Below the pieces are notes generated by a model that was not told the DNA's origin, did not search any database, and saw only the letters and a program-made list of their open reading frames with translations. A DNA stretch of 64,000 nucleotides from the NCBI GenBank assembly GCA_004011035.1, contig CP025734.1, positions 1,076,001-1,140,000 of the forward strand, written 5' to 3'. How positions within the stretch are numbered: position 1 is the stretch's first letter; each line of letters starts with the position of its first letter. A program made the position numbers and the translations under genes. This document shows positions 41,853 through 49,853 of this stretch, in pieces. The DNA is from Bdellovibrio sp. qaytius (GTDB taxonomy: Bacteria; Bdellovibrionota; Bdellovibrionia; Bdellovibrionales; Bdellovibrionaceae).

Positions 41853-42674
41853 TTACTTCTTAGGAGCCTTTACTTTTTGATCCATAGCTTGGCGTAATTC
41901 TTTAACTTTAGAACCAATAATACGGTGAGTTTTATCAGCGATGCTTGAGTTAACTAGCACAAAGTCTATGTAAGGTAAGATGGTTTTAACATTTTCAGCA
42001 GAAACGCCAGAGGCTGCACCTAGCGGGTGATTGCCAATCACAGCTCGTGCATCTTTAGCATGAGTAGGATCAGTAGCTGCTCCTGTTTTAAGGCCAGTTA
42101 TCACGATACCATCAACCCAACCCATAGCTTGAATGGCAGAACGTTCAATTGTTTTATTTGCATCAAGAGGAGTTGAATACTTCATGTGGATGCCGCTCAC
42201 GTAAAATACGTCAGCTGGTTTTAATGCATCGATCGCATGTAAACTTGTTTCAGGAGCTTCTTTAATTAAATCGACAGCAGAAAAATCTGTCCAAGCGATT
42301 TGTACATTATGTTTTTTCGCTAATTCAAAAGTTTCTTTGTATGTCATCAAGTGCTCATCGGGGCCTAAAAAATTTACGCCAAAAGTTTTATCTGGGTATT
42401 TAGCCTTAATCGCGGCAAGTGCTTCATCTAATTTTTTGTAATCGCCAGATTCCCAAACGATCGCATCAGCTCCGTTATTGAAAGCTTCTTCGCAATCTTT
42501 AAAATAATCTTCAAGGGTTGCATTGACGTAACCAACGACCCACATTTGTTTTTTTAGTTTTCCGTTTTTAGAAAATTTTTGTGTGAAAAAATCTTTGCGT
42601 GTTTGATAATCTGAAGCTTGCATAGGCTGCGAGTATAAAGCTAAAGCCGTTAAAAGATAAATAAATACTTTCAT
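41853..42674 (-). CDS. Exported BtpA-like TIM-barrel protein
   Basis: A 273-residue protein with signal peptide ending near MQASD, followed by a BtpA/SgcQ-type TIM barrel: YVNATLEDYFKDCEEAFNNG, GVNFLGPDEHLM, GIVITGLKTGAATDPTHAKD and GAASGVSAENVKTIL. Family members act in photosystem I assembly or have unknown sugar- or nucleoside-related activity, and are normally cytosolic. The signal peptide makes this copy unusual; the same kind of leader (MKVF) begins the next gene. CGGAG lies 8 bases before the start. Activity cannot be stated. Confidence 0.75.
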   Translation of the reverse strand: MKVFIYLLTALALYSQPMQASDYQTRKDFFTQKFSKNGKLKKQMWVVGYVNATLEDYFKDCEEAFNNGADAIVWESGDYKKLDEALAAIKAKYPDKTFGVNFLGPDEHLMTYKETFELAKKHNVQIAWTDFSAVDLIKEAPETSLHAIDALKPADVFYVSGIHMKYSTPLDANKTIERSAIQAMGWVDGIVITGLKTGAATDPTHAKDARAVIGNHPLGAASGVSAENVKTILPYIDFVLVNSSIADKTHRIIGSKVKELRQAMDQKVKAPKK

Positions 42675-42700
42675 AGTGTCTCCGGAATTTTTAAATTGGA

Positions 42701-43033
42701 TTAGTGCGACGAAAGTTTTTTGTTCGAACGCATATTGTTTTCGATAATGTAGAAATAAGCTCTGATCAGACGTTCTTGATCTTCACGTGACAATTCTTTA
42801 ACGAAGCTTTGTTTTTCGTTTAAAGTTTTGAATTGCAGAAGTCTAAGTAGGTCGTCTTGAATTCTTTTTAGATTTTCAACTTGAAAAAAATCATCTTCAG
42901 AAAAAGCTTTTTGAAATACGCCAGCAATTGTACGGTTGTCGAATAGCAAATGTACGCCCATTTGGGATTGATCTAAAATTCCTTTTAGATTCTTAATCTG
43001 ATCGTCATTTAAATAAACTTCTACTTTTGACAA
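42701..43033 (-). CDS. Small cytosolic protein of unknown function
   Basis: A 110-residue mostly helical, charged protein with no signal or membrane segment (SFVKELSREDQERLIRAYFY). It starts the four-gene minus-strand run that continues with the BtpA-like gene after 26 bases. No family recognised. It is divergent from the PDEIW-repeat gene across 143 bases, so the two promoters share that region. Confidence 0.65.
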   Translation of the reverse strand: MSKVEVYLNDDQIKNLKGILDQSQMGVHLLFDNRTIAGVFQKAFSEDDFFQVENLKRIQDDLLRLLQFKTLNEKQSFVKELSREDQERLIRAYFYIIENNMRSNKKLSSH

Positions 43034-43176
43034 ACGCTGTGATTCCTTCTTGATAAAAGCGTACTCACTGGGTGTAGAGTTTCAATTAGAATCGATTGAC
43101 TTTATTAGTCATTCGAATTGTGCTTAGTGTAAGACAAGTTCAGTGCTATATTTTTGCTAAGAAAAAGGGATAACAC

Positions 43177-44157
43177 ATGAGTAAAGTTGCCAGTAAATTG
43201 AACAATAAGTTAAATAAAAAAGTTGCGGCTGGTTCTCGTGCTAAAAGTAAGCAAATCAAAATCAAAGTAAAAGCTGAAAATTCAAAAAAGAAATCTCCCA
43301 AAAAAGTTAAAGCTAAAGCTCATTTCGCGGCTAAGAGTATCGATGATAAAGAGTTAATCGTTATCGATGAAACACAAGGTCTTATTTTTGAAAATGATAA
43401 AACAATGCTTGGCTATTTTTCTGAACAAATCAAAGCTATGGAAGAGCGTTATACAAAAAACTATGCACCTTCACGTGATTTTGCTGAAGCTGAAATTGAT
43501 GCTAAAGAAGAATATTTAGAAGCCACTTTAGATGATCCAGATGAAATTTGGGTCGATGCTGAAACATTTCCTGAAATCCCGTTATATGCTTTAATTAAAA
43601 CTATTGATGATCCGTTCGAGCCTTTTATTTATGTGGCCGTAGTTTATTTAAACACAGAAGATAAATATCCAAGTTTTGTATTTATTCACTTCGCGACAAA
43701 AGACACTCAGCTTGCTGAAGCGTTTCGCCTGAAAGAAATTATTTATCACCGTAAACTTGAAGCCATTCAATTTGCGGCCATCGATGGCGATTCACTTTTA
43801 GAAGGCGATCACTTAGCGATTGGTTTACTTGAATCGATGATGAAGCTGCGTGGTGAAAAAGATGTGCCAGCAGGGCAGTTTCAAGATTTCGCTGAACAGC
43901 GCGAAGAAACAATCAATAGCCCCGATGAAATCTGGCGCAAAGTTGATTCTGAAGGTCACACATTAGTTACATTTATTCGTGATATTTCTGAATTTAAATC
44001 AGATCACTTTTATATTGTTGTGACTGAAGAAGATCCTAATACTGAAGTGCATTCTCTTTTATTTTCTTTTCCAACAAACGACAGCACTTTAGCTGATCGT
44101 TATCGCCAGGGCGAAAATCTTGAAGCTGAAGAAGTTTCTCAGGAGAGTTCTCACTAG
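43177..44157 (+). CDS. Protein with Lys-rich start and duplicated PDEIW domain (possibly PBECR-like)
   Basis: A 326-residue cytosolic protein. The first 50 residues are extremely Lys/Ala-rich, like a nucleic-acid-binding tail. Two copies of a domain of about 75 residues follow: DDPDEIWVDAE with FIYVAVVYLN, and NSPDEIWRKVD with FYIVVTEEDP, each ending in a segment like ATKDTQLAEAFR or TNDSTLADRYR. The PdeIW start recalls the PBECR (barnase/EndoU/colicin-like) nuclease fold families, but I cannot confirm active-site residues. AAGGGA gives a good ribosome site. It is a single-gene unit. RNA-related function is a hypothesis. Confidence 0.65.
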   Translation: MSKVASKLNNKLNKKVAAGSRAKSKQIKIKVKAENSKKKSPKKVKAKAHFAAKSIDDKELIVIDETQGLIFENDKTMLGYFSEQIKAMEERYTKNYAPSRDFAEAEIDAKEEYLEATLDDPDEIWVDAETFPEIPLYALIKTIDDPFEPFIYVAVVYLNTEDKYPSFVFIHFATKDTQLAEAFRLKEIIYHRKLEAIQFAAIDGDSLLEGDHLAIGLLESMMKLRGEKDVPAGQFQDFAEQREETINSPDEIWRKVDSEGHTLVTFIRDISEFKSDHFYIVVTEEDPNTEVHSLLFSFPTNDSTLADRYRQGENLEAEEVSQESSH

Positions 44158-44166
44158 TCCTTTAAA

Positions 44167-44201
44167 AAGGGAAAACCCAACTGCGGGGGGACACAGTTGG
44201 G
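44167..44201 (-). terminator. Rho-independent terminator of the lipoprotein gene
   Basis: On the minus strand CCCAACTG and CAGTTGGG (44176-44201) make an 8-pair stem with a 10-base loop, followed by TTTTCCCTTTTT. It lies 30 bases after the stop of the lipoprotein gene at 44231. Confidence 0.65.
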
Positions 44202-44230
44202 CTTAGGGGGAATATCGAAGCTCGTTTAAA

Positions 44231-44920
44231 TTAGAAACAAGTTGCAGAGTAGTAGTTTGAGTATTGTGTTGCTGTCCAATCAGTTACATCTGTTGTTGCT
44301 AGTGGGTGTAGGTCTCTAAGGATTTGTGCTCTTGCTGAACCGTCTGAGTTATAAGCGTAGTCTGCTGGGTTTCCTAAAAATTGTGGGATTAGAATATTTT
44401 GTTGAGATACGATTGCTCCTGCTGAGCTGTACACAACGGCTTTTAATACTTGGTAAACTCCAGCATCGTCGTTTAATTCGATGTGGTAACCTTGAGATGT
44501 TGTTACAGTACTAGCTGTGATTGAAGTTGCTGTTGCTTGGTCTACAGTTCCTGTAGATAAAACATAACGAGAAATGTTTAATGGTGTTTGATCCATGTAA
44601 GCTTGATTGCCTGATACTTTCCATTTGAAAAAACGAATCGTGTTGCCAGCCGCTATTAAAGTTGAAGCTAAACGGTTGAATTTAATTTTTACTAAATTGT
44701 TATTAATAGTGCCTGAAGAATTTTTTACGGCAGAAATATTTGCTGACATATCGGTACCAACTGCTTTTTGGCATGAAGTTACAACTTTAGTTCCAGCGTT
44801 TGCTACTGTAGATGATTGAACAACTGTCGTTGTTGTTGCTTGTGAAGATTTTGAAGATCCACAAGAGCTTAGTGTTAATAGTGCAGTTGCTGTTAAGATT
44901 AAAGTAGTTGTTAATTTCAT
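44231..44920 (-). CDS. Lipoprotein of unknown function
   Basis: A 229-residue lipoprotein with signal peptide MKLTTTLILTATALLTLSSC (Cys20) and a Ser/Thr-rich linker, then a beta-rich domain (IRFFKWKVSGNQAYM and GYHIELNDDAGVYQVLKAV). Two other cysteines (TSCQKA, SATCF) near the two ends may pair. The frame opens at 45001, but the GGGGGA run lies 5 bases before the ATG at 44920 and the signal peptide starts there. Family unknown. Two palindromes upstream may control it. Confidence 0.75.
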   Translation of the reverse strand: MKLTTTLILTATALLTLSSCGSSKSSQATTTTVVQSSTVANAGTKVVTSCQKAVGTDMSANISAVKNSSGTINNNLVKIKFNRLASTLIAAGNTIRFFKWKVSGNQAYMDQTPLNISRYVLSTGTVDQATATSITASTVTTSQGYHIELNDDAGVYQVLKAVVYSSAGAIVSQQNILIPQFLGNPADYAYNSDGSARAQILRDLHPLATTDVTDWTATQYSNYYSATCF

Positions 44921-44980
44921 ATATCCCCCGATATGTGTTTGTTCGTTGTTACAATAGTATAGAGCAACAGGCGGGCCATA

Positions 44981-45047
44981 TCTCATTCTGAGAGGGGCCA
45001 CCTAAAAGGGATATTTTAGTTATGAAATCGAAATTCTCAGAGTGAGA
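44981..45047. promoter_or_regulatory. Two TCTCA-N3-TGAGA palindromes (copies 2 and 3)
   Basis: TCTCA-TTC-TGAGA (44981-44993) and TCTCA-GAG-TGAGA (45035-45047) are each palindromic and are 54 bases apart centre to centre, about five helical turns. They lie 60-130 bases upstream of the lipoprotein start at 44920. This is a good shape for paired operators. Confidence 0.5.
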
Positions 45048-45120
45048 AATGTGAATTGAATCATCTTGATACACCCGGTGATTTGCGGCACCGGATGTCT
45101 AAAAGTTGTGTTCAAAAGCT

Positions 45121-47445
45121 TTATAATCCGAGCTCTACCCAAGTGATGCCGTCGCCACCAGAATCTTGGTTTCCGGCCTTCCATTTTTTCACATACACAG
45201 AGCGCGAAAGGTATGTGCGGATCGCTTTTTTTAGAGTTTCAGTGCCGTGACCGTGAACGACTTTAAGACGGTCTTCTTTATTCACAGAAGCTTTATCTAG
45301 GGCGAACTCTAATTCTGAAACGGCTGCTTCAACTGTTTTACCACGTAAATCGACAACTCGATCTTCATCGTGAAATGAAACTTGAAGACTTGAACGCTGT
45401 ACCAGTTGATTTGTAGGGTTTGAAAACTTGTTAGCTGGTTTTAAATCTTGCCAGTGCAATTGTAAACGAATCGATTGTGATAAAATCATCACTTCACCTT
45501 TTGAATTTGGCAGTGATTGCACAATACCATCTTGATTTAATGAATTCACAAATACTTTACTGCCTGGTGGAAACTTCTTACCGAACTCTTGCGCATTTTG
45601 AATTGTTGCGGTTTGAGCGACTTGGTTTCCTTTTACGATCTCAGGGAGGTTGTATTTAATATCTTGAAGTTCACGGTGTTTATTTAACATCGCTGCCGCT
45701 TTGGCTGTTGAAATCGCGTCTTCAACTTTAGCTGAAGCTTTTTTAATTGTTTTTTCTAATTCGTTTTCTTTTTGGCGTTCGAACTGAATAATTTGCGATT
45801 CAAGTGATAAGCGTTTTTGTTCAACACCTTTAAGTTCTTTTTTTAGTTTATCTTGAAGATTCGCGATATCTTTTTTAAGCGTTTCGATTTCTTCTAATTG
45901 CGACAATTTTTTTTGCGCCAGCGGTGATAAATTTTCTGTAGCTTTAGCAATAATTTTTGGATCAACACCAACACGTTTTGCTGTTAGTAAAGCTAATGAA
46001 TCACCCGGAATTCCTGGTAAAAACTGGTATGTGGGCTTTCCGCTTTTTGAATCGTATTCAAGACTTCCGTTAATCACGACGTCTTCAGGTTTCCAACCCG
46101 TTTTAAGCGGGCTTAAATGTGAAGTGATGACAGCAATCACACCGTTTGCAGCGTAAGCTTCGATGAATGAGCGCGCAAGAGCACTTCCTTCTTCGGGATC
46201 AGTTGATCCACAAATTTCATCGACTAAAATTAAATTTTCGGGGCCTTTTAATTTTAAAGCCTGATCTAAAGTTTTTAAGTGAGCTGCGAACGTACTTAAA
46301 TCTTCATCAACACTTTGTGAATCGCCAATGCCTGTGCAGATGTCTTTAAAGAACGGTAATGTTGAAGCGCGGTCAGCACAAATGGGTAACCCACAGCGCG
46401 CCATTTGAGCCGCGAGGCCAATTGATTTAAGTAATACGGTTTTACCACCGGCATTGGGGCCCGATAACATGAGAATCGATTTTTCTGGAGCCAGTGTCAC
46501 CGTGTTTGAAATAACTGTACGGCCAGTCATTTTAAGTAACGGGTGAAATAAATCACGCAGTTCTAATTTATCAGAATTAAATTTGCAGGGTCTGGCGCCT
46601 AAGTGAATTGTTAATTGCGATTTCGCAAGTAACACATCGGCGAGTAACATTTCTTTTTCAGTTTTTTCAAAGCCTACTTTTTGTGTAGCTAAGTAATTTG
46701 AAATTTCAATTAACAGTCTTTCAATTTCTTCTTCGATTTCAACTTCAACTGCACGTAAGCGGTTATTCATCGGAATAATGACTTCAGGCTCGATATAAAC
46801 AGTTTGTTTTGATTGCGAAGCTGCATGCACAACACCCGGAACAAAGTGCTGCATGCCACCTTTAACCGGAATAACCCAGCGGCCTTCGCGAGTTGTGACA
46901 AATCTTTCTTGAAGCATGTGTTCGATGTCGTGATCTTTAACTAAGCGATCCATTTTTGTTTGAATCTGACGGCCTAAAGAATCTTTTTCTTTTGATAAGC
47001 TGTAAAGTTTTTCTGAGGCATCCATTCGAATATCACACGAAGGTGTAATTAAACTATCGATGGCTGATAAGGGCTCTTCAGCGTTCATTAATTTTTCATT
47101 CAGATCTAAGGCCCAAGCTGAGGATTGTTCTTTTAAGGCTTCTTTAAGGGCGATTACTTCTAAACAAAAATGACGAATGTCTTTAAGTTCTAAAGGTTTT
47201 AAGACGGCCGCTTTGCGAACGCGTGTGATCCAAGTGCCAAAAAGATCTAAGCTTTCCATGTGGGGGCGAATGCCTCCAGATAAAATGCCTAAACCGCTTT
47301 CGATTTCATAAAAACTTTTTTCTGCAGCATCGGCAGATTCAAGAGGTTTGATTTCTAAAACAAGATTTTTACCTTGTTCAGAAGTGGCATAGGCAGCGGT
47401 TTTTTCTAAAATTTCAGACCAATCAAGATTTTTTATTGCGAGCAC
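45121..47445 (-). CDS. mutS2: MutS2 ATPase with Smr domain
   Basis: A 774-residue MutS2. It has a core/lever region, the ABC-type ATPase with Walker A MLSGPNAGGKTVLLKS and the signature region VDEICGSTDPEEGSALAR, a coiled-coil KOW-linker region (about 500-640) and a C-terminal Smr domain with VVDLRGKTVEAAV and VVHGHGTETLKKAI. MutS2 lacks the mismatch-recognition domain; family members suppress recombination or act on collided ribosomes. Start at 47445 overlaps the lnt gene by 23 bases, so the two are coupled. Length is usual. Confidence 0.95.
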   Translation of the reverse strand: MLAIKNLDWSEILEKTAAYATSEQGKNLVLEIKPLESADAAEKSFYEIESGLGILSGGIRPHMESLDLFGTWITRVRKAAVLKPLELKDIRHFCLEVIALKEALKEQSSAWALDLNEKLMNAEEPLSAIDSLITPSCDIRMDASEKLYSLSKEKDSLGRQIQTKMDRLVKDHDIEHMLQERFVTTREGRWVIPVKGGMQHFVPGVVHAASQSKQTVYIEPEVIIPMNNRLRAVEVEIEEEIERLLIEISNYLATQKVGFEKTEKEMLLADVLLAKSQLTIHLGARPCKFNSDKLELRDLFHPLLKMTGRTVISNTVTLAPEKSILMLSGPNAGGKTVLLKSIGLAAQMARCGLPICADRASTLPFFKDICTGIGDSQSVDEDLSTFAAHLKTLDQALKLKGPENLILVDEICGSTDPEEGSALARSFIEAYAANGVIAVITSHLSPLKTGWKPEDVVINGSLEYDSKSGKPTYQFLPGIPGDSLALLTAKRVGVDPKIIAKATENLSPLAQKKLSQLEEIETLKKDIANLQDKLKKELKGVEQKRLSLESQIIQFERQKENELEKTIKKASAKVEDAISTAKAAAMLNKHRELQDIKYNLPEIVKGNQVAQTATIQNAQEFGKKFPPGSKVFVNSLNQDGIVQSLPNSKGEVMILSQSIRLQLHWQDLKPANKFSNPTNQLVQRSSLQVSFHDEDRVVDLRGKTVEAAVSELEFALDKASVNKEDRLKVVHGHGTETLKKAIRTYLSRSVYVKKWKAGNQDSGGDGITWVELGL

Positions 47446-49072
47446 GGATACCCCTCTCAGAACTGACTAACAAGATGAACAGTAATATTAAAACCCATAA
47501 AGCCCAATCCCAATAGCCATATTTGCTGTAAAAAGTGGGCGGTGGGTTTTTTGTAAACGGAACAGTGTAAGTGTGCGCCCATTTTTGATAAATCGGAGAT
47601 TGTTCTAAAATTTCTCCGTTAGCTAAAATGATGGTGCTGATGCCGGTGTTTGTTGAGCGAATCAACGGTCTGCGGTTTTCAACTCCACGAGCTAAAGTCA
47701 TGATCATATGTTGATAAGGTTCGGCCCAATCACCAAACCATGAATCGTTAGTTAAATTAAAAAATATTTCAGCGCCCACTTTAGATAAGCCGCGTGAAAA
47801 GCCTGGGTTTAAAGATTCGTAACAAATCTGTGGGCCTAAGGTAAAGTTTTGGCCATTGGCTAATGTGATCGCTTTTTGAATAGGGCCTGGGCCGCGCTCG
47901 TAAACTCCAACGAAGGGAAATAATTTATATAAAAACGGCATCTCTTGGCCGAATGGCATGTATTCGCCAAACACTAAAAGATCAGTTTTGTAATAAGGGG
48001 CTGCGGCTTCGCCATCGCCATTTATAAAAAATACTGAATTGCGAATAATTAAATTGCCTAAGTGATCGCGTTTATAAGTGTCTTGTGAATAAGCTCCCGT
48101 GACTAATGTTTTTTGCCAAGCTTTTACACGATTCAAAATAGTTTGTTGGCTTGGTTTAGCGTGATAAACTTTATCTAAGGCCACGGGTAGGGCTGTTTCG
48201 GGCCAAATAATTAAATCAGTTTCATTATTAATATGAGCAAGCTCAAGTTCAGTGGCATCGAAGTAAGTGTTAAAAACATAGGGCTGATAATCGTAACCTT
48301 TTTCGGCCTGAAGTTTTTCTTCATTAGAAATATTGGCTTGAACGATGGTGACTTTAACTTGGCTATCGGTTTTGCTGAAAGTTTGCTTTTTACTAACGCC
48401 CAGAATCGAAAGACCAACCACTGTTAAGACCGTGATCGCTAAGACGGTTAGAGATTTTGTTTTTTTAGTTTTAAAATTTAAGAAGCTGTAGAGAAGAATC
48501 GCTTGAAAAATAAAGATCAAAGCTGACAATCCCCAAAAGCCAACAGTGTCTGCCCATTGTGCTAAAGGTGATTTGGCCCATAAAAGGGTGTAGCCTAGAT
48601 TCCATTCAAAAATGCTCGGCCATGTGCGCTCGAGTAAGATGTGAACAAGGGCCATCGTAAAAATAAAGGCTGTCGTTGTGAGCTTAAACTTTCGTTTAAA
48701 GTAAGTCGCAATGACCAATGAAAATGGAATGTACAGATGCATAAACGAGGCAAATAGCAGCAGGGCAGCTAAGCTAACTGGTATATTCAGGTCACCGAAT
48801 TCACGCGCGGTAAAGTAGATCCAATTGAAGCCCAAAAGGGTTAATACAAACTGTGAAATCCATCCTAAAAAGAAAATAGTTTTATAGGATTTCTCGTCAC
48901 TCGAGAGTAAAACAGCCCACCAAAGTGGAAGATAACAAAAGGCAATAGCCCATGGTGGATAGGGGATGTAAGAAGTTCCAATCAGGATACCGCTGAGTAA
49001 AGCCAAAAAGCTTAAAAAAATAATATGAGGATTTTTACAATTCAGCTTGAAAACTTCAGTGATTTTAGTCAT
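47423..49072 (-). CDS. lnt: Apolipoprotein N-acyltransferase
   Basis: About 549 residues. Six to seven membrane helices fill the first 230 residues, followed by a nitrilase-type domain with the catalytic Glu in IIWPETALPVAL, Lys in FFINGDGEAAAPYYKTDLL and Cys in LGPQICYESLNPG, then GIS and a last helix. It adds the third acyl chain to lipoproteins in the inner membrane, fitting the many lipoproteins in this window. An ATG at 49090 would place the start flush with the divergent gene; the ATG at 49072 has AAGG beside it and I prefer it, though the spacing is short. It is co-transcribed with mutS2. Confidence 0.9.
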   Translation of the reverse strand: MTKITEVFKLNCKNPHIIFLSFLALLSGILIGTSYIPYPPWAIAFCYLPLWWAVLLSSDEKSYKTIFFLGWISQFVLTLLGFNWIYFTAREFGDLNIPVSLAALLLFASFMHLYIPFSLVIATYFKRKFKLTTTAFIFTMALVHILLERTWPSIFEWNLGYTLLWAKSPLAQWADTVGFWGLSALIFIFQAILLYSFLNFKTKKTKSLTVLAITVLTVVGLSILGVSKKQTFSKTDSQVKVTIVQANISNEEKLQAEKGYDYQPYVFNTYFDATELELAHINNETDLIIWPETALPVALDKVYHAKPSQQTILNRVKAWQKTLVTGAYSQDTYKRDHLGNLIIRNSVFFINGDGEAAAPYYKTDLLVFGEYMPFGQEMPFLYKLFPFVGVYERGPGPIQKAITLANGQNFTLGPQICYESLNPGFSRGLSKVGAEIFFNLTNDSWFGDWAEPYQHMIMTLARGVENRRPLIRSTNTGISTIILANGEILEQSPIYQKWAHTYTVPFTKNPPPTFYSKYGYWDWALWVLILLFILLVSSERGIRARNKKS

Positions 49073-49090
49073 CCTTATAACAGGTAGCAT

Positions 49091-49843
49091 ATGAATGTAG
49101 AATTAGCAGCTGAAATTCGATTCCGTTGTCCACACTGTCAGAAGTTATTCTGCACAGATCAGACAGCCTTTGAAGGTTTGAAAAACAACGCCGAAGGCGC
49201 TGATTTTCAATGCACTGATTGCCAAAAAGATTTCATCTTAACGAATCATCATTCAAGCTCAGGTTTATACGAGACGCGTGAATTACGCAAAACTCAGTTT
49301 GCCAATTGCCCGAAATGTTCGGCTTTAAAACCTTTGGGTCAAGATGAGTGCCCTCATTGCGGCGTTCTTGAATCTAAATTTAACGAAATTCAAAAAGTTG
49401 AAAATCCACGTTTGTTTCAATTAAACAAAGCCTGGCAAGAAATTCTTAAAGACATCACTGTTGATAAGACTCACCAGTACTTTTTAGACCAAGCGCAAAA
49501 ACAGTCGGCTTTAAACTTTGCCGCGCAAAAGTACAATGATCTTAAAAAAATCATGGGTGAAGATCCGTTAATTGAAAAGTATCTTAAGCAAATTGAATAT
49601 CGCTTAGACGCTCACGTTAAATCTCAGTTTTTACAATCACGCAGCGAAACGCCAGAAGCACAGCAATCATTGCTTGCGAGTGGTCGCTTGTTTATCTTTG
49701 TTGCTTTATTTGGAACTTTTATTTTGATCATCAATAAGATTAAGCCCTTGTTTCCAAACTTAACGGGCTTAGTTGTCGCTATCACTGTTCTATCTTACGG
49801 ATTGTGGTTTTTAACTCGCCCATCAATCAGTAAGAAGAATTAA
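49091..49843 (+). CDS. Zinc-ribbon protein with C-terminal membrane helices
   Basis: A 250-residue protein with an MJ0042-type zinc ribbon at the N-terminus (RFRCPHCQK and FQCTDCQKDF), a second Cys4 pair set (NCPKCSA and ECPHCGV), a helical middle and two hydrophobic segments near 200-245. Such proteins are found next to various cell-envelope genes; function unknown. AGG lies 9 bases before the ATG. It is divergent from lnt, with only 18 bases between the chosen starts. Confidence 0.75.
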   Translation: MNVELAAEIRFRCPHCQKLFCTDQTAFEGLKNNAEGADFQCTDCQKDFILTNHHSSSGLYETRELRKTQFANCPKCSALKPLGQDECPHCGVLESKFNEIQKVENPRLFQLNKAWQEILKDITVDKTHQYFLDQAQKQSALNFAAQKYNDLKKIMGEDPLIEKYLKQIEYRLDAHVKSQFLQSRSETPEAQQSLLASGRLFIFVALFGTFILIINKIKPLFPNLTGLVVAITVLSYGLWFLTRPSISKKN

Positions 49844-49853
49844 ATCTTAAAAT

